Assembly: GCA_020002185.1 (NCBI GenBank)
Contig: CM034532.1
Coordinates: 46,085,506 to 46,149,505, forward strand
DNA: 64,000 bases
DNA from: Paraescarpia echinospica
Lineage: Eukaryota; Annelida; Polychaeta; Sabellida; Siboglinidae
Reading direction: 5' to 3'
Position numbers and translations under genes: made by a program. Position 1 is the first letter of the stretch, and each line of letters starts with the position of its first letter. Below the pieces are notes generated by a model that saw nothing but the letters and a program-made list of their open reading frames with translations, searched no databases and was not told the DNA's origin. Positions 57,901 through 64,000 of the stretch are shown piece after piece.

Positions 57901-59984
57901 GCAATCTTTGACTGCCATTTTCTCAAACAAAATTTTCTTTAAATTTCTGCATTTGGAAACGAGATATCTCTGGGAGTAATTATGCTATATAAATAATGTT
58001 TTCAGTGTTGCATTCAGCATACTATACTGTGTGCAATGAATGATCAGACACTTTAAAATCATGAATACTTTGAAAGATATAGCCATATTTGTTGCCAAAA
58101 AACAAGTTTTTTTTCCGTATTTTATTATAAAAATTATTTAAAAAACAACATTTTTTAAATGCTCTGATCAGTGCATAATAGAATGTATAGAGAACATGGA
58201 TTTGCAAGAATTATAACTATATTGGTTCAATAAAAAATGGCAGTGTTTCCAAATTTGCCAATATTTGCTCAAAATGGTGGCCATTTTGTTTGTTACCATG
58301 GAAACGGGGGGTCTGGCTGAAAAAAGTTTGATATATTTTACTCAGTAAGACCCATTTCATGCATTGGGCAGAAAAAAATTGAACTGTTTGCACAAATTAA
58401 AAAATAATCATCTACCTGCCGTGTCTGGCCTTAACATTTCACAGGTTCAATATTAAAATTACGAAAAAAATTTGGGCATATTAAACGCTATTTGTCAGGC
58501 AGTATATGTTCAGTATATTTATTTATAGTATTAAGAATTTGATATATCAAAAATGAGGAACAGACTGCTTAACCGGACATAAATAAAATACAGAAGAAAT
58601 AAGATGATTCACTTCACATGTTTTTTTATTGCCTGAATTTTTGCCTTAATCTGCAAATGTTGTACTAATGAATAACACTGTTGTGGAGACATTGGATTGT
58701 GCACACTCTCCAATAACAGGACTAATGTCGCGTTTATGTTCTTTTGCAATTGTAGACGGCATGTGCACCCACGTCCTTTCTCTACAAATCCATCCAGCAT
58801 GGAACTGGTAACTGTATATTTTTAATACAATAACAGATTGAATTGATGTGGCTATATTTACTGCATCCGGTGGTGACAGGGTTCCCTGAGAATGTCAAAG
58901 AACTTACTGATAATTTTTGGATACATTTCTAAAGATTATTTTACCCATATAGACTTTTGCCTTTCATAACAAGATAGCGTCATCAGTACAACCTGACATC
59001 ACAGTCAGATATGAACAACCGAACTAACAGTCTACCAACACAAGGGGAACTTTGAATATGTCCAATGACACGATGACATTATCTAACTAACGTCAGTTGA
59101 AGCCATCTTATTAAAAAGTGCAAAAATCTATACATGTAAACTAATCCTTTTTTGATATGTTAACAAGAAATGTATTCAATGCCAAATAGCTCTTTTCTAG
59201 GGATCTAGCTGAAGTATGTTTAGTGTAAAATAAATGTTTTATGGTGTCACAGTAGTTTTTGGCTTTCCATGTAAGGTCTCGGTTGTCGGCTGCCTTGCTT
59301 ATCAGTGCATAAGCTTGTTACATTCTTGTCTTGCTTAGCCTTGTAGTTCTAATAGTCACATTTGACTACCTTGTACTGTGGAATGCATCATTGTTTACAA
59401 AAATAAATAGTTCATAACATCTTAGAATACACATTCAAAGGAAGCCATAATGTTTGTGGTTAGTTCTGAAAGTTGTTTTATTGTTAGCCCTATTAATAAC
59501 TGATATTTGTTAAAGTGTAAATTGAAGTGTAAAGCAGGCTTGTTAACAAATGCATGCCAATGAATTTGAATGCAAATGTTTCACTTGATTGAAATGCAAA
59601 TGTAATTTTCCAGGAATGCTTGCAAATACAAATGTTTTGGGGAGGGAATTCATATGCAAATGTTTTGGTTACATATTTGCAAATGCATTTTAATTAATTT
59701 CAAATGTTAATATATATTTAATATGTTACATTAAACAAATGACATGTGGACAAGTAAACTAAAATGATTGTGGTTAAATAGGTATGGTAGAAAGAAGAAA
59801 AAGTCGAATAATTTGATGTTCTAGCTAGGCATATGCATTCATAGGGAACTCGCGGCCGCAAGCGCAGTTTACGCTGCGCGTCTTATTAGTCGTCTAAAGC
59901 TTCTATGCAATATCAAGTATAGGCAAGACCCAAGAAGATATAGTTTGACAGTTGTTGTTGTCTAGTCTGTGTGATTTAAACAAC

Positions 59985-60046
<62 letters not shown>

Positions 60047-63000
60047 ATCTCCCTCTCCCTCTCTCTCCCCCTCCCCCTCCCCCTCTCTCTCTCTCTCTCT
60101 CTCTGACTTTAGAATTTAGGGCTGGCATTGCTAATGTTTACTCCTCCTAATGAGCTGCCACCTCACGTTTTCAACGAGCACGTTGTGAAAGTGGATTCAC
60201 AGGTCAAACAATGATTCCATAATCTGCTGAGGATACTGCTCACTACAGGGCACTTTGTCCAATGACATGATGTGAACTTGTGAAAGTTAATCTAACAATA
60301 ATAATTATTCATAGAATTATACAAGCATTCGATTCGCATTTGATTGTGCATTTGACAAATCAAATGTTTGTGGATCGCATGCAAATGTTTAAAGTATGCA
60401 TTCGAATGCGCATTCAAATGCTCAACATCCAAATGCGCATTCAAATGCATTTGCATTTGTTAACAAGCCTGGTGTAAAGTGTTTTGAGCAGTCCTATGGA
60501 CTGAATACTGCGCTATATAACAACTTCCTTTCTTTTTGTTGACTAACAGCGCCATTGTCAAATTACAGATGACTAAGCAAGAATCTCATGTGAAGGAATC
60601 TGCAATGGAAGGCATGGGGAGTCCTGTTGAACAGAACTCCGGTGCCTGTGATCATGATGGCAGCAAGACGGAGGACATTGTTGCTGGGGAAGATGTCGCA
60701 TACGAGGAAGGGGAGAAGAAGGAGGGATTGAGGGAGGGTGCAGCAAGGGGTGGGGGAGGGGGAGAGATGCAGATGTTTGGTAGAAAGTGCAAGGAAAAGA
60801 ATTCTGTAGTGTATAAGGATGTTGACGATGATGTCAACAGTAGCGGTAGGAAGTTGGAATCACTTGAGGATGCTGGGAAAGTTTCACCTAGAGATGTGTG
60901 GGTGGAGGAGGTAGTTGAACCCGCCACATCGGTTGATGTCAGCGCAGGTTACATGAGTCAAGACATTAGACATGGGACTGTATTATTGAATAGCGCTGTT
61001 GGTAAAGAGATTGAAGTGGCTGAAGACTTTCTGGTTGAAACGAACAGCGTAGAGACAGAAAGTGGAGTAAGTTATGGGCCTGAAAGAGAGGGTCAGCCCA
61101 AAGTGGCCAATTTGGAGGTTCAACAAGAATTGTCTGTAACCTCCAAATCAATGTTTGACAAAATTGAATTGATGATGGATGTGCCATCAGAGATAACTGA
61201 TTTGACATCCGAGGTATCAAACTCTATTGTGGAAAAGTCAATTGATGAAATAATGTTAGAGAAAGATCTGTCTGAAACAAATGGCTCCGTGATCAAAACT
61301 GAAGCATCTGGAATGACCGATTCGGTAATGAACAAAATTGGGTCTGAAGTAACTGAATCAGTGTTTGATAATAAGTTAGAACTCGAAACCAATGCTGCTA
61401 TCTTAAAGGAAGAAAATTCAGAAATGACTGAATCGGTCACTCAAGAAGTTACGGTCGTAACAACTGAGTCAGTAACTGGCGTGACCCAGTTTGGGTTTAT
61501 TGAGTCAACAGGACAAGATGACCCTTTCAAAGTCAATAGGTGGATGATGTCTGAAGACATTGAACCATTTCTGAATGCAAATGCTTCTGTAAAAGAATCG
61601 CATGAAAATACGGAATCAGAGAGTAAAGAACTGGATGATTCTGTGATAGAGGCAGCAGCAGAAATAGGAAATTCACTGTCAGATGTAATGTCTAGCGGGG
61701 TACCTGGTTCAGTTGTCACAGATGACGAACCATCTGAGGTAATGTTTGATGAAATGAAACCTGAAATGTATGGTGGTTTAATAGTCACAGATGACAAACA
61801 ATCTGAGGTCATGTTTGATGGAATGAAACCTGAAATGGCAGAATCAGTTGTTGAAGAAGTACCATCTGAAACAACAGAATCAGTTATTGAAGAAGTACCC
61901 TCTGAAATGACAGAATCGGTTGTTGAAGTGCACTCTGAAACAACAGAATCAGTTGTTGAAGAAGTACACTCTGAAATGCCAGAATCGGTTGCTGAAGAAG
62001 TACCCTCTGAAACAACAGAACCAGTTGTTGAAGAAATACCGTCTAAAACAGCAGAATCATTTATTGAAGAAGTACCCTCTGAAACGACGGATTCAGTTGT
62101 TGAAGAAGTACCCTCTGAAATGATAGACTCAGTTGTTGATAAAGTACCCTCTGAAACAACAGAATCAGTTGTTGAAGTACCCTCTGAAACATCGGATTCA
62201 GTTGTTGAAGAAGTACTCTCTGAAACAAGAGAATCGGTTGTTGAAGAAGTACCATCTGAAACAAGAGAATCGGGTGTTGAAGAAGTGCAATCTGAAATGA
62301 CAGAACCAGTTGTTGAAAAAGTACCCTCTGAAATAACAGAATCCGTTGTTGAAGAAGTATCCTCTAAAACGACAGAATCGGTTGTTCAAGAAGTTCACTC
62401 TGAAACAACAGAATCAGTTGTTGAAGTACCCTCTGAAACAGCGGATTCAGTTGTTGAAGAAGTACTCTCTGAAACAACAGAATCGGTTGTTGAAGAAGTA
62501 CCATCTGAAACAAGAGAATCGGTTGTTGAAGAAGTGCAATCTGAAATGACAGAACCAGTTGTTGAAAAAGTACCGTCTGAAATAACAGAATCAGTTGTTG
62601 AAGAAGTATCCTCTAAAACGACAGAATCGGTTGTTCAAGAAGTGCAGTCTGACATGCCAGAATCAGTTGCTGAAAAAGTACCGTCTGAAATAACAGAATC
62701 AGTTGTTGAAGAAGTATCCTCTAAAACGACAGAATCGGTTGTTCAAGAAGTTCACTCTGAAACAACAGAATCAGTTGTTAAAGTACCCTCTGAAACAGCG
62801 GATTCAGTTGTCAAAGAAGTACTCTCTGAAACAAGAGAATCGGTTGTTCAAGAAGTACCATCTGAAACAAGAGAATCGGTTGTTGAAGAAGTGCAATCTG
62901 AAACGACAGAATCAGTAGCTGAACAAGTATCCTCTGAAACGACGGATTCAGTTGCTGAAAAAGTACCCTCTGAAACAAGAGAATCAGTTGTTGAAGAAGT

Positions 63001-64000
63001 ATCCTCTAAAACGACAGAATCGGTTGTTCAAGAAGTGCAGTCTGACATGCCAGAATCAGTTGCTGAAAAAGTACCGTCTGAAATAACAGAATCAGTTGTT
63101 GAAGAAGTATCCTCTAAAACGACAGAATCGGTTGTTCAAGAAGTTCACTCTGAAACAACAGAATCAGTTGTTGAAGTACCCTCTGAAACAGCGGATTCAG
63201 TTGTCAAAGAAGTACTCTCTGAAACAAGAGAATCGGTTGTTCAAGAAGTACCATCTGAAACAAGAGAATCGGTTGTTGAAGAAGTGCAATCTGAAACGAC
63301 AGAATCAGTAGCTGAACAAGTATCCTCTGAAACGACGGATTCAGTTGCTGAAAAAGTACCCTCTGAAACAAGAGAATCAGTTGTTGAAGAAGTATCCTCT
63401 AAAACGACAGAATCGGTTGTTCAAGAAGTGCAGTCTGACATGCCAGAATCGGTTGCTGAAGAAGTACCCTCTGAAACAACAGAATCAGTTGTTGAAGAAG
63501 TATCCTCTAAAATGATAGAATCGGTTGTTCAAGAAGTGCAGTCTGACATGCCAGAAACAGTTGCTGAAGAAGTACCATCTGAAACCACAGAATCAGTCAT
63601 TGAGGTACCCTCTGAACTGATGGAATCAGTTGTTGCAGAAGTACCCTCTGAAATGACAGGTTCAGTTGTTGAAGAAGCAAATTCTGATTCAGTTAATGAA
63701 GAAGAACCTTCTAAAATTACAGTATCAGTTGTTGGTGTATTGTCCTCTGAAACAACTGAGTCAGTTGTTGAAGAGGTCCTAAAGGGGAAGTCTAAAAAGA
63801 AGAAGTCAAGAAAGTCCAAGAAGTCTAAAAAGACCGAAAACGTTGTTAAAGATGAGATTTCAGAAGCAACTGAATCAGTTGTTAAAGTATTGTCTTCTCA
63901 AACCAGTAGGTCAGTTGTTGGAGAAATACCATTTGAAACAACTGAGTGTGATGTTACACAATCTGCCTCAGACACAGCTGAGTCAGATGCCAAAGAATTA
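37653..64000 (+). CDS. TDRKH: Tudor and KH domain protein (whole gene, 11 exons, 3' end beyond window)
   Basis: Mitochondrial-outer-membrane scaffold of piRNA biogenesis: the Tudor domain binds dimethylarginine on PIWI proteins, and the KH domains support binding of RNA or trimming partners. Exons: 37653-37761, 39059-39180, 40648-40846, 42317-42456, 42734-42902, 46151-46338, 46889-47064, 48297-48364, 49841-49992, 56956-57054, 60569 to beyond 64000. All GT/AG, and all phases agree. Residues 11-32 are a membrane anchor; KH1 about 52-118 (GQQG 69-72); KH2 about 130-190 (GRNG 144-147); extended Tudor about 255-450 with SWYRARI at 331 and VYYVDFGD ending at 355. The first 474 residues cover the human protein (561 aa) nearly end to end. 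Exon 11 adds at least 1,144 residues of acidic repeats, absent from the known vertebrate protein. Confidence 0.94.
38629..38858. mobile_element. Harbinger-like MITE (230 bp)
   Basis: Inverted ends GGGATCATCTCAG / CTGAGATGATCCC, with longer inner similarity (CAATATCAGACAAAATTACT against CAATATCAGACGAAATTGCT), flanked by TTA on both sides. TTA/TAA target sites fit PIF/Harbinger. TDRKH intron 1. Confidence 0.8.
39059..39180 (+). CDS. TDRKH: TDRKH exon 2 (KH1, first half)
   Basis: Acceptor TTCTGACAG. Encodes an acidic start, then VIEVKVPFSVTGAIIGQQGS QIKQ, with the KH GxxG loop GQQG. Donor CAG|GTGGGT, phase 0. Confidence 0.93.
39181..40204. other. TDRKH intron 2, left part: nothing recognised
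   Basis: GTAATC/AATTACA-rich sequence at 39340-39450 hints at a decayed repeat, but no boundaries are visible. The right part of the intron is the GTACTTG element. Confidence 0.45.
40205..40625. mobile_element. GTACTTG-rich element, copy 2
   Basis: Collinear with 34914-35331: ACTTGAGTGTATATAATACA-type sequence, TTCTCTACTGTTTTGGTAGT, ATTTTTTTCAAAATA, then TTGTACTTGGAATTGTACTT. It ends TGTACTTGACGCAATGC about 22 bp before the exon 3 acceptor. Confidence 0.7.
40648..40846 (+). CDS. TDRKH: TDRKH exon 3 (end KH1, start KH2)
   Basis: 199 nt encoding IEEATGARLNMKDEVDRDSK, then TVVIRGTAQTAQQAEVMVHR closing KH1, and ITVPQKALGRII starting KH2. The acceptor GGTTGAGACAG is pyrimidine-poor and only about 22 bp from a GTACTTG repeat. 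Donor ATTG|GTAGGT. Confidence 0.93.
41155..41245 (+). repeat. Single diverged unit of the 65-bp family
   Basis: TTGTTCTTCCTCCTTGTTCC, CTGCTGTACAGGAGTGTGGG, CCAGGTGTAGTATTGTTGAA, CGACTTGTTCTGTTCTTTC. Intermediate between the units at 5405-7434 (CTGCTGTACAGG) and 52005-53284 (GTAGTATTGTTGA). TDRKH intron 3. Confidence 0.85.
41309..41385. repeat. 35-bp direct duplication
   Basis: AATAAATATGTTGAAGATAC then ACTGCCCGCCG occurs twice with a 35-bp period. The rest of intron 3 (41386-42316) has nothing recognisable. Confidence 0.85.
42317..42456 (+). CDS. TDRKH: TDRKH exon 4 (KH2)
   Basis: 140 nt. Completes Gly144 and encodes RNGDTIRELYRISKARIIID, then VTLKGSAAAIEYAK. The GxxG loop is GRNG, split by the intron. 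Acceptor AAATCGCAG, donor AAG|GTAGGC. Confidence 0.93.
42734..42902 (+). CDS. TDRKH: TDRKH exon 5 (linker)
   Basis: 169 nt encoding GLIDEKVQEEEESRAKMAVS and a Gln/His/Gly-rich linker to the Tudor region, poorly conserved as expected. Acceptor TGTGACACAG, donor AGAG|GTGAGG. Phase joins exon 6 to give Ala247. Confidence 0.88.
43059..44556. mobile_element. TAGTCCTTTGG element, copy 1
   Basis: Starts TAGTCCTTTGGGCCGAAGGG and ends with the inverted form AGTCCAAAGGACTTCAGGGC CTCTTGGCCC. It shares long tracts with 54420-56586: TGCCATCACTCTGCGTC, GTTAGCTGCCGTATCTC, CTAATTTTGCATAGAC, CTGTAATTGGTCACTGGCAG and ACTAGACCCCTG. No ORF. TDRKH intron 5. Confidence 0.75.
44557..45283. other. TDRKH intron 5, middle: nothing recognised
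   Basis: AT-rich intronic DNA between the TAGTCCTTTGG element and the LINE fragment. Confidence 0.5.
45284..45640 (-). pseudogene. LINE ORF2 C-terminal fragment
   Basis: The minus strand reads MYSSLMLSYINYGLMIWGFK, LQKKAIRIICLSKF, then YLQNLLFSLNRNVHNINTR and RAKHEFAKRCIRYDIP. This is the typical post-RT region of non-LTR elements (Y..LI.Y.NYG...WG; LQK+A+R; H.+.TR). Antisense in TDRKH intron 5. Upstream RT is missing. Confidence 0.85.
45841..45925. repeat. (CA)n microsatellite
   Basis: About 40 uninterrupted CA dinucleotides after GCACGCACACG. TDRKH intron 5. Confidence 0.98.
46151..46338 (+). CDS. TDRKH: TDRKH exon 6 (start of extended Tudor)
   Basis: 188 nt encoding RDYLEVYVSAIEHPGHFWVQ and LDQLTQEMTAYYTNPTFLQ, matching the SN-like part preceding the Tudor core in TDRKH (EVYVSASEHPNHFWIQ type). 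Acceptor TTTTCACCCACAG, donor CAG|GTACTC. Confidence 0.94.
46339..46888. other. TDRKH intron 6, nothing recognised
   Basis: 550-bp intron without visible repeat or ORF. Confidence 0.6.
46889..47064 (+). CDS. TDRKH: TDRKH exon 7 (Tudor core)
   Basis: 176 nt encoding FSVGDIIVTPFEHDRSWYRA, then IDVYYVDFGDSGIVSMDTV. The aromatic-cage positions (Trp332/Tyr333, Tyr350, Phe353, Asp355) are retained, so methylarginine binding is plausible. Acceptor GTATTTCCAG, donor GG|GTAAGA. Confidence 0.95.
47433..48145. repeat. 32-bp minisatellite, about 18 copies, plus shorter CACAGAGA repeats
   Basis: Unit GATACACATTGACACACAGA plus TACAGAGACACA, with a 32-bp period from 47441 to about 48000, followed by ACACAGCGACACAGAGACAC-type repeats to about 48145. 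Open frames on the minus strand in all three phases are a by-product of the repeat. TDRKH intron 7. Confidence 0.95.
48297..48364 (+). CDS. TDRKH: TDRKH exon 8 (Tudor)
   Basis: 68 nt encoding GDFLSLPFQAFECCLAHVQP AD, equivalent to SDFLSLPFQAIEC in human TDRKH. Acceptor CTGTTGCAG, donor GATG|GTGAGT. Confidence 0.94.
48920..49240 (+). mobile_element. tRNA-derived SINE, best copy
   Basis: tRNA-like head with A box TGGTTAGAACATTAGA, a GACTGTCAGTC anticodon arm and B box GGTTCAAGTCC. Then a body (TTGCTCCAGTTCACTA, GAGTACCTGG, TGCCTCCCAGAGAAATTGAG, ATGGTGTTCGATTAA) and an L2-like tail (CACTTTGCAATCCTAAGGAC, TGGATATTGTGCTATATA). Sense orientation in TDRKH intron 8. Other copies at 3396-3575, 12817-13155 and 60472-60530. 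Confidence 0.9.
49241..49840. other. TDRKH intron 8, right part: nothing recognised
   Basis: AT-rich DNA with no gene or repeat boundary visible. Confidence 0.5.
49841..49992 (+). CDS. TDRKH: TDRKH exon 9 (end of extended Tudor)
   Basis: 152 nt encoding ETWSEEAKDVFEDLSHTAKW and a VDQSLPCIELVDTNG-type strand. Acceptor TCCCGCACAG, donor ACG|GTACGT. Confidence 0.93.
50840..51732. mobile_element. DNA transposon with 6-bp target duplication
   Basis: TIRs CAGACCTGCCTACC (50840) and GGTAGGCAGGTCTG (ending 51732), flanked on both sides by GGTACA. It contains about 2.5 copies of a 126-bp tandem repeat (starting GTCTATCATTTCCAGCC at about 51358 and 51484) and a short start-like frame MMADSETTPPPTKKKR at 51131. 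The CAG..CTG ends resemble hAT, though hAT usually makes 8-bp duplications. Non-autonomous. TDRKH intron 9. Confidence 0.85.
52005..53284 (+). repeat. 65-bp minisatellite in TDRKH intron 9 (20 copies)
   Basis: Unit CTTGTTCCATGTGCAGGGGT, GAGGTCGGGTATAGTATTGT, TGAGCCACTCGTCCTGTTCT, TCCTC; exact 65-bp spacing (GGGG at 52031, 52096 and so on to 53264). Copies differ by a few bases. Each unit contains a pyrimidine tract ending GTGCAG, then GGGTGAGG. Long minus-strand ORFs here are repeat artefacts. Confidence 0.97.
53285..53400 (+). mobile_element. Single hAT-like end
   Basis: CAGCGTTCGAAATAGCACTT, followed by TGTCCGTTTGTCCGG and GGTCCGGACAAAT, starts abruptly at the last minisatellite unit. CAGCGTTCGAAA is a common type of hAT terminus. 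No matching TTTCGAACGCTG end was found to the right, so the element is truncated or decayed. Confidence 0.5.
53401..54419. other. TDRKH intron 9, nothing further recognised
   Basis: Probably the interior of the truncated element starting at 53285; somewhat richer in CpG around 53490-53640. No coding match seen. Confidence 0.4.
54420..56586. mobile_element. TAGTCCTTTGG element, copy 2, with LINE insertion
   Basis: Starts TAGTCCTTTGGCCGAAGGTC and ends AGTCCAAAGGACTTCAGGGC CACTTGGCCC. Homologous to 43059-44556 over both halves, with an internal duplication (AATTGGTCAC...CTTGACCCCTGTTAGACTG at 54912 and a second version at 56033). It is interrupted by an antisense LINE fragment at 55316-55760. 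TDRKH intron 9. Confidence 0.75.
55316..55760 (-). pseudogene. LINE reverse transcriptase fragment
   Basis: The minus strand reads KRLYCAFIDYKKAFDLVDRS and SLWSKIISCGINGNVLK. After frameshifts come V-x-QG-x and a LYADDT catalytic box at about 55320-55345. The fragment ends exactly where the host element sequence (ATCATTCTA) resumes. Same broad family type as the 45284-45640 fragment. Confidence 0.85.
56956..57054 (+). CDS. TDRKH: TDRKH exon 10
   Basis: 99 nt, phase 0 at both ends. Encodes DVDVAEELVKKDYAKWAKDY, matching the helix after the Tudor fold (ELVHKGYA in human). Acceptor TCTGCGCTGTAG, donor AAG|GTGAGT. It follows the 6.96-kb intron 9, which is full of mobile elements. Confidence 0.92.
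57112..57212. repeat. TG-rich short repeats
   Basis: ATGTGTACATGTGGTGCGGT occurs twice with flanking GTATATGTGTG repeats, 60 bp after the exon 10 donor. Overlapping short ORFs on both strands are artefacts. Confidence 0.85.
57719..58430. mobile_element. TTAA MITE (712 bp)
   Basis: TTAA at 57715-57718 and 58431-58434; TIRs GGCCAGACACCCCAGGAGG against the right end CTACCTGCCGTGTCTGGCC. No ORF. Different TIR from the AGACTAAG family. TDRKH intron 10. Confidence 0.85.
58431..59526. other. TDRKH intron 10, middle: nothing recognised
   Basis: A 63-codon minus-strand frame at 58800-58609 (CTCRLQLQKNINATLVLLLE) may be a decayed repeat protein; no domain recognised. Otherwise plain intronic DNA. Confidence 0.4.
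59535..60471. mobile_element. hAT MITE with perfect 8-bp target duplication
   Basis: TIRs CAGGCTTGTTAACAAATGCA (59535) and TGCATTTGCATTTGTTAACAAGCCTG-type end (60471), flanked by GTGTAAAG at 59527-59534 and 60472-60479. ATGCAAATG motifs fill both subterminal regions, and a (CT)n microsatellite lies inside. No transposase. It is inserted into a SINE tail. TDRKH intron 10. Confidence 0.92.
59985..60105. repeat. (CT)n microsatellite
   Basis: CTCTCT runs with CCCTCT interruptions, inside the hAT MITE. Confidence 0.97.
60472..60530 (+). mobile_element. SINE 3' tail, interrupted by the hAT MITE
   Basis: GTGTAAAGTGTTTTGAGCAG, TCCTATGGACTGAATACTGC, GCTATATAACAAC: the same tail as 3530-3570 and 12817-12880. 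Only TTGAAGTGTAAAG of the preceding SINE remains on the far side of the MITE (59522-59534). It ends about 40 bp before the exon 11 acceptor and is in sense orientation. Confidence 0.85.
60569..64000 (+). CDS. TDRKH: TDRKH exon 11 (giant acidic repeat tail, open at window end)
   Basis: Acceptor TTGTCAAATTACAG, phase 0. 3,432 nt with no stop (1,144 codons), still open at the window end. Three parts: 60569-61837, a non-repetitive acidic Ser/Glu/Val-rich region; 61838-63670, about 51 tandem 12-residue units; then from 63672 a diverged region with a lysine block (KGKSKKKKSRKSKKSKK) at 63782. Probably disordered. Every unit-length change (33 against 36 nt) and every larger duplication (357, 393 nt) keeps the frame, which argues it is translated. 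Exon 11 could also be alternative. Conservation outside this species is unknown. Confidence 0.85.
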   Translation, partial: MTKQESHVKESAMEGMGSPVEQNSGACDHDGSKTEDIVAGEDVAYEEGEKKEGLREGAARGGGGGEMQMFGRKCKEKNSVVYKDVDDDVNSSGRKLESLEDAGKVSPRDVWVEEVVEPATSVDVSAGYMSQDIRHGTVLLNSAVGKEIEVAEDFLVETNSVETESGVSYGPEREGQPKVANLEVQQELSVTSKSMFDKIELMMDVPSEITDLTSEVSNSIVEKSIDEIMLEKDLSETNGSVIKTEASGMTDSVMNKIGSEVTESVFDNKLELETNAAILKEENSEMTESVTQEVTVVTTESVTGVTQFGFIESTGQDDPFKVNRWMMSEDIEPFLNANASVKESHENTESESKELDDSVIEAAAEIGNSLSDVMSSGVPGSVVTDDEPSEVMFDEMKPEMYGGLIVTDDKQSEVMFDGMKPEMAESVVEEVPSETTESVIEEVPSEMTESVVEVHSETTESVVEEVHSEMPESVAEEVPSETTEPVVEEIPSKTAESFIEEVPSETTDSVVEEVPSEMIDSVVDKVPSETTESVVEVPSETSDSVVEEVLSETRESVVEEVPSETRESGVEEVQSEMTEPVVEKVPSEITESVVEEVSSKTTESVVQEVHSETTESVVEVPSETADSVVEEVLSETTESVVEEVPSETRESVVEEVQSEMTEPVVEKVPSEITESVVEEVSSKTTESVVQEVQSDMPESVAEKVPSEITESVVEEVSSKTTESVVQEVHSETTESVVKVPSETADSVVKEVLSETRESVVQEVPSETRESVVEEVQSETTESVAEQVSSETTDSVAEKVPSETRESVVEEVSSKTTESVVQEVQSDMPESVAEKVPSEITESVVEEVSSKTTESVVQEVHSETTESVVEVPSETADSVVKEVLSETRESVVQEVPSETRESVVEEVQSETTESVAEQVSSETTDSVAEKVPSETRESVVEEVSSKTTESVVQEVQSDMPESVAEEVPSETTESVVEEVSSKMIESVVQEVQSDMPETVAEEVPSETTESVIEVPSELMESVVAEVPSEMTGSVVEEANSDSVNEEEPSKITVSVVGVLSSETTESVVEEVLKGKSKKKKSRKSKKSKKTENVVKDEISEATESVVKVLSSQTSRSVVGEIPFETTECDVTQSASDTAESDAKEL
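61838..63670 (+). repeat. TDRKH: 36-nt coding tandem repeat (12-residue unit, ~51 copies)
   Basis: Consensus PSE[TM]TESVVEEV, with 11-residue variants (TESVVEVPSET) and recurring types ending SSKT, QSDM, HSET. Higher-order periods are visible: blocks starting 62346, 62703 and 63096 repeat at 357 and 393 nt (10 and 11 units), the latter two nearly identical, showing recent unequal exchange. Confidence 0.93.

Noticed and set aside
61920..63311. Small plus- and minus-strand ORFs such as repeated LKKYPLKQQNQLL
   Set aside because: Out-of-frame shadows of the TDRKH exon 11 coding repeat. Only the frame continuous with exon 10 is open throughout.

Overview
This is nuclear DNA from an animal. Both protein-coding genes are split by introns with consensus GT/AG splice sites, and the rest is a dense mixture of retrotransposon remnants, tRNA-derived SINEs, hAT/TTAA/Harbinger-type DNA transposons and minisatellites. 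The repeat types suggest a marine invertebrate, perhaps a mollusc or another lophotrochozoan, but the sequence alone does not settle the phylum. No bacterial, organellar or CRISPR features were seen.

Left half (2.4-24.9 kb, minus strand): a complete TXNL1 gene (thioredoxin-like protein 1: thioredoxin domain plus proteasome-interacting PITH domain). I assembled it from eight exons whose phases all match. Its introns hold a 65-bp-type minisatellite inside a TTAA-flanked transposon (intron 4), a foldback MITE, a hAT remnant and a broken L2/CR1-like LINE (intron 3), a SINE and a TIR-bounded element (intron 2), and a large plus-strand transposase-like ORF followed by an SGNH-hydrolase ORF (intron 1). 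Up to three weak exon-like segments lie left of TXNL1.

Middle (24.9-37.6 kb): the spacer between the two head-to-head genes. It holds repeats only: foldback and TTAA elements, a tRNA-like sequence, LINE remnants, an 85-bp tandem array, a decayed coding segment, and one transposon nested in another.

Right half (37.65 kb to the window end, plus strand): TDRKH (the Tudor-KH protein, Papi in flies), which tethers PIWI proteins to mitochondria during piRNA maturation. Ten exons encode an N-terminal membrane anchor, two KH domains and an extended Tudor domain (474 residues). An eleventh exon of at least 3.4 kb stays open to the window edge and encodes an acidic tail of about 51 copies of a 12-residue unit (PSETTESVVEEV-like), with recent higher-order duplications. 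The known vertebrate protein has no such tail.

The most unusual points are: (1) the giant in-frame repeat tail of TDRKH; (2) related 64-67 bp minisatellites in introns of both genes, each in sense orientation and each unit carrying a 3'-splice-site-like and a 5'-splice-site-like sequence; (3) the transposase-like plus SGNH two-ORF unit; (4) a SINE that gave rise to its own internal minisatellite; and (5) repeat ends lying within about 20-40 bp of three splice acceptors. Assignments marked as elements or remnants come from TIRs, target-site duplications and translated motifs read by eye, not from database searches.
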